From assembly GCA_027021615.1 (NCBI GenBank), contig JALUTY010000077.1:1-64000 (forward strand): DNA of 64,000 nucleotides, in the 5' to 3' direction. Position numbers and translations under genes: made by a program. The notes below the pieces were generated by a model. The model worked only from the letters and a program-made list of their open reading frames with translations. It was not told where the DNA came from and ran no database searches. This document shows, piece after piece, positions 56,682 through 64,000 of this stretch (the stretch's first letter is position 1; every line of letters begins with the position of its first letter). The DNA comes from a bacterium (GTDB lineage: Bacteria > Desulfobacterota > Deferrisomatia > Deferrisomatales > Deferrisomataceae).

Positions 56682-56958
56682 CCAACTTGAGTTCAACGCT
56701 ATCGGACCCCTGAACGGTGGGGCAAGGGGCTTGGTGGAGCGCCGGGCGTGGCTCCTCCAGTCGCTGCATTCGGCACTCAGCCGATGCCTGCTTCACGATG
56801 ATCCCGAGAGTGCCTTGTCAGGGTTCGCTGTTCCAACGCCCAAGGAGCACCAGGGCTGAGTGCCGAATGCAGCGTACGTCGGATGCTGCACTCACGCACG
56901 GCCGGAATCAGGCCTCTTGCCCCGGTCCCCGGATCATCTCTGTTTGAACGCAACTTGG
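56682..56958. repeat. Family III palindromic element, copy 3 (about 277 bp)
   Basis: CCAACTTGAGTTCAA at the left and the inverse of CCAAGTTGCGTTCAA at the right match in 13 of 15 bases. The left segment CATACCAACTTGAGTTCAA is close to the left end of copy 1. Inside, GCTGCATTCGGCACTCAGCC and GGCTGAGTGCCGAATGCAGC are an inner inverted pair. The element stops two bases before the lysC stop codon. Confidence 0.75.
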
Positions 56959-56960
56959 AT

Positions 56961-58196
56961 TCAGGCGTTCGCGCCGTTCTCCTGGTCGAGCCCGAACGCG
57001 CTGTGGAGCACCCGCACTGCGAGCTCGGTGTACTTCTCCTCAATCACGCACGACACCTTGATCTCGGAGGTGGAGATCATCAGCACGTTGATGCCCTCTC
57101 GGGACAGAGCCTCGAACATCTGGGCCGCCACCCCGGCGTGGCTGCGCATGCCCACACCCACGATGGACACCTTGGCGATGCCCGGATCCGCCTCCACATG
57201 GGTGGCCCCCAGCTCCTCGGCCACCGGCTCGATCACGGTCAGGGCCCGTTTGAGGTCGGCTTTGGGCACGGTGAAGGTCATGGAGGCCCGGTCCCCCTCC
57301 CCCACGTCCTGGACGATCATGTCCACCACGATGTTGCGCTCGGCCAAGGCCCCGAAGATCTTGGCCGCGATGCCCGGCCGGTCGGGGACCCCCCGCACGC
57401 TCACCTTGGCCTCGTTGCGGTCATAGGCAACCCCGGCCACCACCACCTGCTCCATCTCTTCGCTCTCCTCCACCACCCAGGTGCCCTCGTCGTCCGAGAA
57501 CGAGGAGCGTACGTGAATCGGCACCCCGTACTTTTTTGCGAACTCCACCGAGCGGATCTGGAGCACCTTGGCGCCCACGCTCGCCAGCTCCAACATCTCG
57601 TCGTAGGAGATCCGCCTGAGCTTACGGGCCCGCTCGCACACGTTGGGGTCGGTGGTGTACACCCCGTCCACGTCGGTGTAAATCTCGCAGGCGTCGGCCC
57701 CCAGGGCCGCGGCCACGGCCACGGCGCTGGTGTCCGAGCCGCCGCGGCCCAGGGTGGTGATGCTGCCGGTGGCCGGGTCCACCCCCTGAAACCCGGCGAC
57801 CACCACCACCTTGCCCTGGGCCAGGGCGGTCTGCAACCCCTCGGTCTCCACCTGGGAGATCCGAGCCTTGGTGTGGGACGCGTCCGTGAGCACCCGGCAC
57901 TGGAACCCGGTCATGGACACGGCCGACACGCCCATGGCGTTCAGCGCGATCGCCAGCAGGGCGATGGTGACCTGCTCGCCCGTGGCCAGCAGCACGTCCA
58001 ACTCCCGCTCGTCGGGCAGCTCGGCCAGGTCGTGGGCCATCTGAAGCAGCCGGTCGGTGGTTCCCGCCATGGCCGAGACCACCACGACCACGTCGTGCCC
58101 TTCCTGCCGGTACCGCGCTACCCGCCGGGCCACGTTGCGGATGCGGTCGAGGTCCCCGACCGAGGTGCCGCCGTACTTCTGGACCACCAGCGCCAT
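56961..58196 (-). CDS. lysC: Aspartate kinase
   Basis: 411 residues. It opens [22 protein letters not shown], the aspartokinase start with the catalytic Lys, and has [34 protein letters not shown]. Two ACT domains make the C-terminal regulatory part (about 265-410). It phosphorylates aspartate, feeding lysine, threonine and methionine synthesis, and is normally inhibited by lysine and/or threonine. It ends next to family III copy 3. It lies four bases after lpd. Confidence 0.96.
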   Translation of the reverse strand: MALVVQKYGGTSVGDLDRIRNVARRVARYRQEGHDVVVVVSAMAGTTDRLLQMAHDLAELPDERELDVLLATGEQVTIALLAIALNAMGVSAVSMTGFQCRVLTDASHTKARISQVETEGLQTALAQGKVVVVAGFQGVDPATGSITTLGRGGSDTSAVAVAAALGADACEIYTDVDGVYTTDPNVCERARKLRRISYDEMLELASVGAKVLQIRSVEFAKKYGVPIHVRSSFSDDEGTWVVEESEEMEQVVVAGVAYDRNEAKVSVRGVPDRPGIAAKIFGALAERNIVVDMIVQDVGEGDRASMTFTVPKADLKRALTVIEPVAEELGATHVEADPGIAKVSIVGVGMRSHAGVAAQMFEALSREGINVLMISTSEIKVSCVIEEKYTELAVRVLHSAFGLDQENGANA

Positions 58197-58200
58197 GGGC

Positions 58201-59604
58201 CTACTCCCGGCGACGCCGCGCCATACGGTGGATCGACAGACCCATGGTGTCCTCACTGGCCTCCAGGACCACCTCGCTGATCGTGGGATGCACGTGAATC
58301 GTGGTCACGATATCGCCCGGTGAGGCCTCCATGCGCATGGCCACGGCCACCTCGCCCACGATGTCCGAGGCGTGGGCCCCTACGACCGTGGCCCCCAGGA
58401 TCCGGCCCGTGTCCTCGTGGGACAGGATCTTGATGAACCCCTCGGGCTCACCCATACACAGGGCCTTGCCGCTGGCACCGAAGGAGAACCGCCCCACCTT
58501 GTAGGGCACGCCCTTCTCCTTGAGCTCGGCTTCCTTGACCCCCACCGAGGCCACCTCGGGCCGGGTGAACACCGCGTAGGGCACGATGGAGTAGTCCATC
58601 CAGTACCTCTTGCCCAGGCTGTTGTGCATGGCCACCAGGGCCTCGCTCGTGGCCACGTGGGCCAGCTGGTACTGACCGACCACGTCGCCCACCGCGTACA
58701 CCCCGGGCACCGAGGTCTCCATCTCGTCGTTCACCACGATCCGGCCCCGATCGTCCACCTCGACCCCTAGGTCCTCCAGGCCGATCCCGGCGCTGGCCGG
58801 GATCCGGCCCACCGCCACCACGACGTAGTCGCCGAGCACCGGGTCCCCGTCCTCCAGGGCCACGGCCACCTCCTGGGCCCGGATCTCGGCGGCGGCCACT
58901 CTCACGCCCGTACGGATCTCCACGCCGAGGGACTCCAGGCTCCGGCGGACCGTGCGGGACGCCTCCTTCTCCTCGGTAGCCAGGATCCGGTCCAGGGCCT
59001 CCAGAACGGTGACCTGGCTTCCGAACGCTGCGAAGACATAGGCGAGCTCACAGCCGATCACCCCCCCTCCCACGATCACCAGCCGCCGGGGCAACGCCTC
59101 CAGGTCCCACACGGCGTCGGTGGTGAGAACCCGGTTCCCGTCGGGGGTCAGGCCGGGAAGCCCGGCTGGCCGGGACCCGGTGGCCACGATCACGTTTCGG
59201 GCCCGCACCACCCGGCTCGATCCGTCGGGCGAGCGCACCTGGATCGCGTCGGGCGCGGTCAGGGTTCCCCGGCCCTGGATCACGTCCACCCCGTAGCCAT
59301 GGAGGAGCTTCTGAACCCCGCCGACCAGGGTGCCCACCACCCGGTTCTTCCGAGCCACACACGCGCCCATGTCGAACCCCTCCAGGGAGGCGCGCACCCC
59401 GAACTCGGCCCCGTTACGCACGGCCAGCACGCGGGCCGCGCTCTCACAAAACGCTTTGGAAGGGATGCACCCCCGGTTCAGGCAGGTGCCGCCCAGGCTC
59501 GCCTCCTCCACCACGCACACCTTGGCCCCGAGCTGCCCCCCACGAATCGCGGCCACATACCCGCCCGGGCCACCTCCGAGCACCGCCACATCATAGCTCT
59601 CCAT
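58201..59604 (-). CDS. lpd: Dihydrolipoyl dehydrogenase
   Basis: 467 residues from the ATG at 59604 (GGAGG upstream). FAD-binding [17 protein letters not shown], the redox-active disulfide [13 protein letters not shown] (about 40-52), NAD-binding [15 protein letters not shown] and the catalytic His/Glu pair in [13 protein letters not shown] are all present. It reoxidises lipoamide in 2-oxoacid dehydrogenase or glycine-cleavage complexes. It overlaps tsaE by 14 bases and lies next to lysC; its partner complex is not in the window. Confidence 0.95.
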   Translation of the reverse strand: MESYDVAVLGGGPGGYVAAIRGGQLGAKVCVVEEASLGGTCLNRGCIPSKAFCESAARVLAVRNGAEFGVRASLEGFDMGACVARKNRVVGTLVGGVQKLLHGYGVDVIQGRGTLTAPDAIQVRSPDGSSRVVRARNVIVATGSRPAGLPGLTPDGNRVLTTDAVWDLEALPRRLVIVGGGVIGCELAYVFAAFGSQVTVLEALDRILATEEKEASRTVRRSLESLGVEIRTGVRVAAAEIRAQEVAVALEDGDPVLGDYVVVAVGRIPASAGIGLEDLGVEVDDRGRIVVNDEMETSVPGVYAVGDVVGQYQLAHVATSEALVAMHNSLGKRYWMDYSIVPYAVFTRPEVASVGVKEAELKEKGVPYKVGRFSFGASGKALCMGEPEGFIKILSHEDTGRILGATVVGAHASDIVGEVAVAMRMEASPGDIVTTIHVHPTISEVVLEASEDTMGLSIHRMARRRRE

Positions 59605-60106
59605 CGACAACCTCCCTCCGCAGAAGCGCCGCCGCCCGGGCCGAGACCTCCCGGAGCACGGCCGTACTCGATGCCCCGGAAGCCGAGAGCTCCAGGGTGC
59701 GTTCCGTTTCCCCCGGTGCCTGCCACCACAGACGGATCAAGAGCCGATCTTCCGGAAATTCCGTGAGAAAAAGATCAGGCCATTCTACCACGCACACGTC
59801 GGCCCCATACAACACCTCGTCGAGCCCCGCGGCCGCCAGGTCCTCGGCCCGCTCCAGGCGGTACAGGTCCAGGTGGTGGAGGCGCAGCCGGCCCTCGTAC
59901 ACGTTGTGCAGGGTGAAGGTGGGGCTCGTGACCCGCTCCCACCTCGGACACCCGAGCCCCCGGGCGATCCCCTTGGTCAGAACGGTCTTGCCGGTACCGA
60001 GCTCCCCGGACAGCCCCACCACCAGCCCCGGCCCGGCCGCCAGGCCAATCGCCTCGCCCAGCTGGAGGGTGTCGTCGGGCCTCTGGGACCAGAACTCGGC
60101 CTTCAT
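59591..60106 (-). CDS. tsaE: tRNA threonylcarbamoyladenosine biosynthesis ATPase TsaE
   Basis: 171 residues. Walker A is GELGTGKTVLTKGIARGLG (about 34-52), followed by SPTFTLHNVYEGRLRLHHLDLYRL and the conserved W in VVEWPDLF. It is needed with TsaD and TsaB for the t6A modification of ANN-reading tRNAs. It overlaps the CBS gene upstream and lpd downstream. Confidence 0.95.
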   Translation of the reverse strand: MKAEFWSQRPDDTLQLGEAIGLAAGPGLVVGLSGELGTGKTVLTKGIARGLGCPRWERVTSPTFTLHNVYEGRLRLHHLDLYRLERAEDLAAAGLDEVLYGADVCVVEWPDLFLTEFPEDRLLIRLWWQAPGETERTLELSASGASSTAVLREVSARAAALLRREVVDGEL

Positions 60107-60558
60107 CCTCCGCCCATGGCCCGGATCACATCCACCTTGCCGATCACACCCACCACATTGCCCTCGTCCCCCAGCACCGGCAGGGTGTGGATATGGCGCT
60201 CCGCCATGATCTGGGCCACCTCCTCCACGGGGGTGTCCTCGCGGACCGTGACCGGGTCGCGTGTCATGATCTCCTCCACCGTGGTGGCCGCCATGCGACG
60301 GAGCTCCTCCTCGAGCCTTCGGGAGCTGCCCAGGAAGATGACCGCGTCGAACAGGGCGATGGTGGTGGGGATGTGAAGGCGCTGGTTCTGATGGATCAGA
60401 TCGCTCTCGGTCACCACGCCCCGGAGCGCTCCGTCGGCATCCACCACCGGGAAGCCGCTCACCCGGGTCTCGGTGAACAGCCGGGCCAGATCCTTGAGGG
60501 ACGTTTGGGGGGTCACCGTCCGGACCTCCCGGGTCATGATGTCATGGGCTCGTCTCAT
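60103..60558 (-). CDS. Two-CBS-domain protein
   Basis: 151 residues from the ATG at 60558. Two CBS motifs are visible: AHDIMTREVRTVTPQTSLKDLARLFTETRVSGFPVVDADGALRGVVTESDL and EEIMTRDPVTVREDTPVEEVAQIMAERHIHTLPVLGDEGNVVGVIGKVDV. Such stand-alone pairs bind adenosine nucleotides and regulate partner proteins. Its partner is unknown. It overlaps tsaE by four bases. Confidence 0.9.
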   Translation of the reverse strand: MRRAHDIMTREVRTVTPQTSLKDLARLFTETRVSGFPVVDADGALRGVVTESDLIHQNQRLHIPTTIALFDAVIFLGSSRRLEEELRRMAATTVEEIMTRDPVTVREDTPVEEVAQIMAERHIHTLPVLGDEGNVVGVIGKVDVIRAMGGG

Positions 60559-60605
60559 GGGGATCTCCGTGTTGGAAAAATCGGCAGATGGAGCTGGGGG
60601 TCGCC

Positions 60606-62207
60606 TCACCTGACGCGCGACCCGATGTCGGTCGTGCCCATGGCTGGGAAGAACCGGTCGTCGGGCAATGGCTCCGTCGGGTCCCCCGCCAGGGTGGCCA
60701 TGGCCTCCGGTAGCCGTGAGGCCAGGTCCCCGGCCAGGCGCCCCTCCGTGCCGAAGGCCGCGGCCAGGTCCCCGGCCACCGCGTGCACCCAAGCTCCCAG
60801 CCGGGCCGCAGCGAAGGGGGCCAGCCCCCGGGCCAGGAGAGCCCCCACCACGCCGGCGAGCACGTCCCCTGTTCCGGCCGTGGCCATGCCGGGGTTGCCG
60901 GCCGGCACCAGCCAGACGCGCTCACCTGGGGCCGTGACCAGGGTGGCCGCACCCTTGAGCACCACGACGGAGCCGGTACGTCGGCTCAGGTCCTGAACGG
61001 CCTCCACCCGATCGGCCTGGATCTCGGCCGTGGTGGTGCCCAGCAGCCGAGCCGCCTCCCCCGGGTGGGGGGTCAGCACCCGTGCGGGTCCCAGCTCCGG
61101 AACCCCTTCGGCCGCCAGCAGATTCAAGGCGTCCGCATCCAGGACCACGGGCCGGTCCGTAGCGGCCAGCAGCGCCCGAAGCAGAGCCGAGGCACCGGAA
61201 GACGTGCCCATGCCGGGCCCCATCACCCAAGCGTCCGGTCGGCCCGCCGATACGGACGACCACGCGTCCTCCGGCCACACCCGCCCGTGTCCCACCGGAT
61301 GGGTCATCACCTCCAGGGGGAGCCGGGCCTCGATCCCGAGCCCCCCCGGTGCGGCCACCGTGGCCAACCCCGCACCGACCCGCAGCGCCCCCAGGGCAGC
61401 CAATCCCGGTGCCCCGGTCTTGCCCACACTCCCCCCGACGACCCACACGTGGCCCATACGCCCCTTGTGGGCATCCGGGGGCCGCCGGAGCCTTCCGGCC
61501 AGGTCCCGGGCCTCCAGGACCACCAACCCGGCCCCGACCCGGTCCACGCCGTTCGGGGGAATCCCGATGTCCACCACCACCAGTTCCCCCCGGAGGGCCG
61601 CGCCAGGGAACAGGAAGTGCCCCCGCTTCGGCCAGGCGAACGTGACCGTGGCCGAGGCCTGCACCGCAACCCCTTGCACGGCTCCCGTGTCCGAATCGAC
61701 CCCCGACGGGATGTCCACGCTCACCACCGGTGCCGGCGCCTCGTTCATCCATGCCGCGGCCCGGGCCGCCATCCCCTGCACCTCGGCCCGCAGCCCGGTA
61801 CCCAGCACCGCATCCACCACCAGGGCGGCCTCCCCCACGGTTCGGGCGGCATCGGCCTCGCCCCCCTCCGCCACCTCGATCAGGCACCCCCCGGAGCCCA
61901 GGAGCGCCTTGAGGTGCACGGCCGCATCGCCCCCGACCCGATCCCGGCTCCCCAGCAGCAACGTGGTAACGTCCACGCCTTGGTTTCCGAGGCATCGGGC
62001 CACCACAAACCCGTCGCCCCCGTTGTTGCCCCGGCCGCACACCACGGCCACCGGCCCCTGGCGCAGACGTGGGGCGAATCGTTGCCACAGGGCCCGCACC
62101 ACCCCGCGGCCTGCGGTATCCATGAGAACCGGCCCGGGCACCCCCACCTCCCGGATCGTCCACGTATCGAGGGACCGCATCTCCTCGGCCGTAAGGAGTT
62201 CGATCAT
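60606..62207 (-). CDS. nnr: Bifunctional NAD(P)H-hydrate epimerase / ADP-dependent dehydratase
   Basis: 533 residues. An N-terminal YjeF epimerase domain (about 1-215) begins LLTAEEMRSLDTWTI and has VVCGRGNNGGDGFVVARCL. The C-terminal ribokinase-like dehydratase domain (about 235-525) has HKGRMGHVWVVGGSVGKTGAPGLA, VMGPGMGTSSGA and NPGMATAGTGDVLAGVVGALL. It repairs hydrated NAD(P)H. It belongs to the conserved acpS-nnr-tsaE neighbourhood. Confidence 0.96.
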   Translation of the reverse strand: MIELLTAEEMRSLDTWTIREVGVPGPVLMDTAGRGVVRALWQRFAPRLRQGPVAVVCGRGNNGGDGFVVARCLGNQGVDVTTLLLGSRDRVGGDAAVHLKALLGSGGCLIEVAEGGEADAARTVGEAALVVDAVLGTGLRAEVQGMAARAAAWMNEAPAPVVSVDIPSGVDSDTGAVQGVAVQASATVTFAWPKRGHFLFPGAALRGELVVVDIGIPPNGVDRVGAGLVVLEARDLAGRLRRPPDAHKGRMGHVWVVGGSVGKTGAPGLAALGALRVGAGLATVAAPGGLGIEARLPLEVMTHPVGHGRVWPEDAWSSVSAGRPDAWVMGPGMGTSSGASALLRALLAATDRPVVLDADALNLLAAEGVPELGPARVLTPHPGEAARLLGTTTAEIQADRVEAVQDLSRRTGSVVVLKGAATLVTAPGERVWLVPAGNPGMATAGTGDVLAGVVGALLARGLAPFAAARLGAWVHAVAGDLAAAFGTEGRLAGDLASRLPEAMATLAGDPTEPLPDDRFFPAMGTTDIGSRVR

Positions 62208-62317
62208 GTCGGCCTCCGGTCGTCGGCCTAGGGCCTTCGGCCCGTTGGTGAGCGGCTCAAAGGCTAGAAGGCTAGAACGCTGGGAGGCTGGAAGGCTTTT
62301 TGTTGAGCCTTCGGCCC

Positions 62318-62459
62318 AAGTCGCGACGTGGACGTTGCTCCCACAGGGGCCCCTCTCCCGCTGCTCGGGTCCCCGTCGTGTGGGAGCGGCCTCCGGCCGC
62401 GACAAAGTCCCAGCCTGACCTTCCGGCCCGGAATCGCGACCAGGAGGTCGCTCCTACAC
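62318..62459. repeat. Three-unit REP-like array
   Basis: Three similar palindromic units in alternating orientation: 62318-62344 (minus: GTGGGAGCAAC...GTCGCGACTT), 62378-62406 (plus: GTGTGGGAGCGGCC...GGCCGCGAC) and 62431-62459 (minus: GTGTAGGAGCGACC...GGTCGCGATT). The shared form is GTG-x-AGGAGCG-xx-CC then xGxCGCGA, as in REP/BIME sequences of many Proteobacteria. The AAGGCTAGAAGGCTAGAACG tract at 62258-62300 precedes it. These fill the 352-base gap between nnr and acpS. Confidence 0.75.
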
Positions 62460-62559
62460 GGGACGCGCCCAAGAGAGCATGGGACCTGGTGGAGCGCTTG
62501 CCCGCCTAACGGGCCGAGGCCCTCCAAGATTCTAGTCTCAGTTTCCGCCCCGTCGGCAC

Positions 62560-62970
62560 TCACGCACGGGCGGAACCAGGCCCCATGTCCGCCTCCTCCC
62601 CCTCGAGCACCGCGAACGCCAGGGCCAGACCCGCATCGTGGGTCAGGCTCAGGTGCACCCACCGCACCCCCAGCGCCAACGCCCGCTGGTGCGCCGCGCC
62701 GTGGAGCCTCGCGGCCGGAGGACCTCCTCGGCCCCCCAGCACCTCCACGTCGGTCCACCGGGCTCCCCAGGCCCATCCCGTGCCCAGGGCCTTGAGCACC
62801 GCCTCCTTAGCCGCAAACCGGGCTGCCAGGGACTCGGCCGGCAGGATCCCCCCGGCCCCCCAAGCCTCGGCCGGGGTAAACACCCTTCGGAGGAACCGCT
62901 CGCCGTGGCGCTCCAGCGCCCGGGCGATCCGGGAGACCTCCACCAGATCGGAGCCCACGCCCCGGATCAC
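62560..62970 (-). CDS. acpS: Holo-[acyl-carrier-protein] synthase
   Basis: 136 residues from a GTG at 62970 that overlaps the pdxJ stop by four. [32 protein letters not shown] (about 4-35) and [17 protein letters not shown] (about 48-64) are the AcpS signatures with the Mg-binding Asp and Glu; [19 protein letters not shown] ends the fold. It adds phosphopantetheine to acyl carrier protein. The last residues (MGPGSARA) are encoded by sequence that resembles family III repeat DNA. Confidence 0.94.
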   Translation of the reverse strand: MIRGVGSDLVEVSRIARALERHGERFLRRVFTPAEAWGAGGILPAESLAARFAAKEAVLKALGTGWAWGARWTDVEVLGGRGGPPAARLHGAAHQRALALGVRWVHLSLTHDAGLALAFAVLEGEEADMGPGSARA

Positions 62971-63698
62971 CGTCGGGCCGCCTCCTCGGCCAGGATCTCC
63001 TTCATCTCGGCCACGGCCGCCTTGAGCCCCACAAAGATGGCCCGGCCCACGATGGCGTGGCCGATGTTGAGCTCCTCCACCTCCGGGATTCGGGCCACGG
63101 GCCGTACGTTGCGCACGTTGAGGCCGTGGCCCGCATGCACGGCCAGGCCCCCCTCGGCGGCCAGGGCCGCTGCCCGCCGGAGCCGCTCGAGCTCCTGCCG
63201 TGCCGCGGGCGTCCCCCAGGCCTCACAGAAGGCACCGGTGTGGAGCTCCACGGCCCGGGCCCCGGCTCGGAAGGCCGCCTCCACCTGCCCGGGGTCCGGG
63301 TCGATGAACAGGCTCACCCGGATCCCGGCCGCTGCCAGGGCCTCGACGGCCCGACCCACGGCCTTCGGCTGGCCGGCCACGTCCAGCCCCCCCTCGGTCG
63401 TGAGCTCCTCCCGCCGCTCCGGCACCAGGGTGGCCGAGTGGGGCCGCCGGTCGGCGGCGATGGCAACCATCTCGTCGGTGACCGCCATCTCCAGGTTCAC
63501 GGGCACGCTGGCCGTGGCCAGCACCCGGTCCAGGTCGTGGTCCTGGATGTGCCGCCGGTCCTCGCGCAGGTGCAGGGTGATCTGGTCGGCTCCCCCCAGC
63601 TCGGCCAGCACCACGGCCCACACCGGGTCCGGCTCCCGGATGCGACGGGCCTGGCGCACGGTGGCCACGTGGTCGATGTTCACCCCCAGCCGGATCAT
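62967..63698 (-). CDS. pdxJ: Pyridoxine 5'-phosphate synthase
   Basis: 243 residues. PdxJ hallmarks are [23 protein letters not shown] (2-24), [21 protein letters not shown] (about 36-56), [27 protein letters not shown] and [12 protein letters not shown] (about 192). It makes pyridoxine phosphate from 1-deoxyxylulose 5-phosphate and aminoacetone phosphate. It overlaps glmM and acpS by four bases each. Confidence 0.97.
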   Translation of the reverse strand: MIRLGVNIDHVATVRQARRIREPDPVWAVVLAELGGADQITLHLREDRRHIQDHDLDRVLATASVPVNLEMAVTDEMVAIAADRRPHSATLVPERREELTTEGGLDVAGQPKAVGRAVEALAAAGIRVSLFIDPDPGQVEAAFRAGARAVELHTGAFCEAWGTPAARQELERLRRAAALAAEGGLAVHAGHGLNVRNVRPVARIPEVEELNIGHAIVGRAIFVGLKAAVAEMKEILAEEAARR

Positions 63699-64000
63699 GC
63701 CGCCTCCTCCTGCCCGATCTCCCGGTGCACGGCCTCGCAGATCTCGTCCGCCAGGGCGCGGATGCGGCCCTCGTCGTCCCCCTCCACCATCACCCGAAGC
63801 TTGGGCTCGGTGCCCGAGTACCGAACCAGTACCCGGCCGTCCCGTCCCAGCTCCTCCTTTGCGGCCTCGATCGCCCGGCGTACGGCCGACAGCTCGTCCA
63901 CCGGACGTTTCTCCCTCACCCGCACGTTCTTCAACACCTGGGGCACGGCCTCCATCACCCGGGCCAGCTCGGACAGGGGCCGGCCCGTGCCCACCACCAC
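63695..64000 (-). CDS. glmM: Phosphoglucosamine mutase, C-terminal part (5' end off window)
   Basis: The last 101 codons are inside the window. They match the C-terminal domain of GlmM with [14 protein letters not shown] and the phosphate-binding [15 protein letters not shown]. It converts glucosamine 6-phosphate to glucosamine 1-phosphate for cell-wall sugar nucleotides. It leads the glmM-pdxJ-acpS run. Confidence 0.93.
   Translation of the reverse strand: MVVGTGRPLSELARVMEAVPQVLKNVRVREKRPVDELSAVRRAIEAAKEELGRDGRVLVRYSGTEPKLRVMVEGDDEGRIRALADEICEAVHREIGQEEAA

Overview
The window is very GC-rich bacterial chromosome with long runs of same-strand genes, many 4-base stop/start overlaps (ATGA, GTGA) and frequent GTG starts. 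Gene content points to a former deltaproteobacterium (Desulfobacterota/Desulfuromonadota type): the order glmM-pdxJ-acpS-nnr-(CBS)-tsaE-lpd-lysC-cimA, a sigma-54/NifA-controlled Mo-nitrogenase, a TRAP dicarboxylate-type transporter, and a Gld-like ABC system. The exact taxon is inference.

Layout. 1-4.7 kb: a partial exported beta-helix protein and a TRAP transporter (dctP-[repeat]-dctQ-dctM). 5.1-12.4 kb: a phosphate locus, pstC-pstA-pstB-phoU-phoB-phoR on the minus strand, diverging from pstS, with two opposed arrays of 11-bp direct repeats (likely PhoB sites) between them. 12.8-32.1 kb: a nitrogen-fixation island. It holds regulators (nifA, glnB), an ammonium channel, a TorF-like outer-membrane protein and the nitrogenase-reductase modifying pair draT-draG. 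It also holds an eight-gene operon in the unusual order nifH-[2Fe-2S ferredoxin]-nifE-nifN-nifB-nifX-nifD-nifK behind a near-perfect sigma-54 promoter, and a translationally coupled modB-modA-modC-nifV operon for molybdate and homocitrate. Together these cover Mo uptake, cofactor assembly, catalytic proteins, transcriptional control and post-translational switch-off; other nif accessory genes (nifU, nifS, nifL) are not in the window.

32.5-43.2 kb: DAHP synthase with a terminator-like leader, GAPDH, a nucleotidyltransferase/HEPN pair, HrpB-type helicase, an Fe-S aldo/keto reductase, a chemoreceptor and an exported protein of unknown function. 43.6-53.6 kb: a GldA/GldF/GldG-like ABC operon plus a DUF4340 protein, a Lon-like protease coupled to a DUF3187-type protein, and a radical SAM protein. 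53.8-64 kb: a long minus-strand operon-like run from glmM (cut by the right edge) to a rhomboid protease.

The intergenic DNA is full of repeats. I find three families of short palindromic, MITE-like elements (I: four copies of about 220-240 bp; II: two copies of about 184 bp with 20-bp perfect terminal inverted repeats in one; III: three copies of about 275 bp), a three-unit REP array, and several low-complexity tracts. Some sit inside operons (between dctP and dctQ; between the GldG-like and DUF4340 genes). No tRNA, rRNA or CRISPR array was seen.
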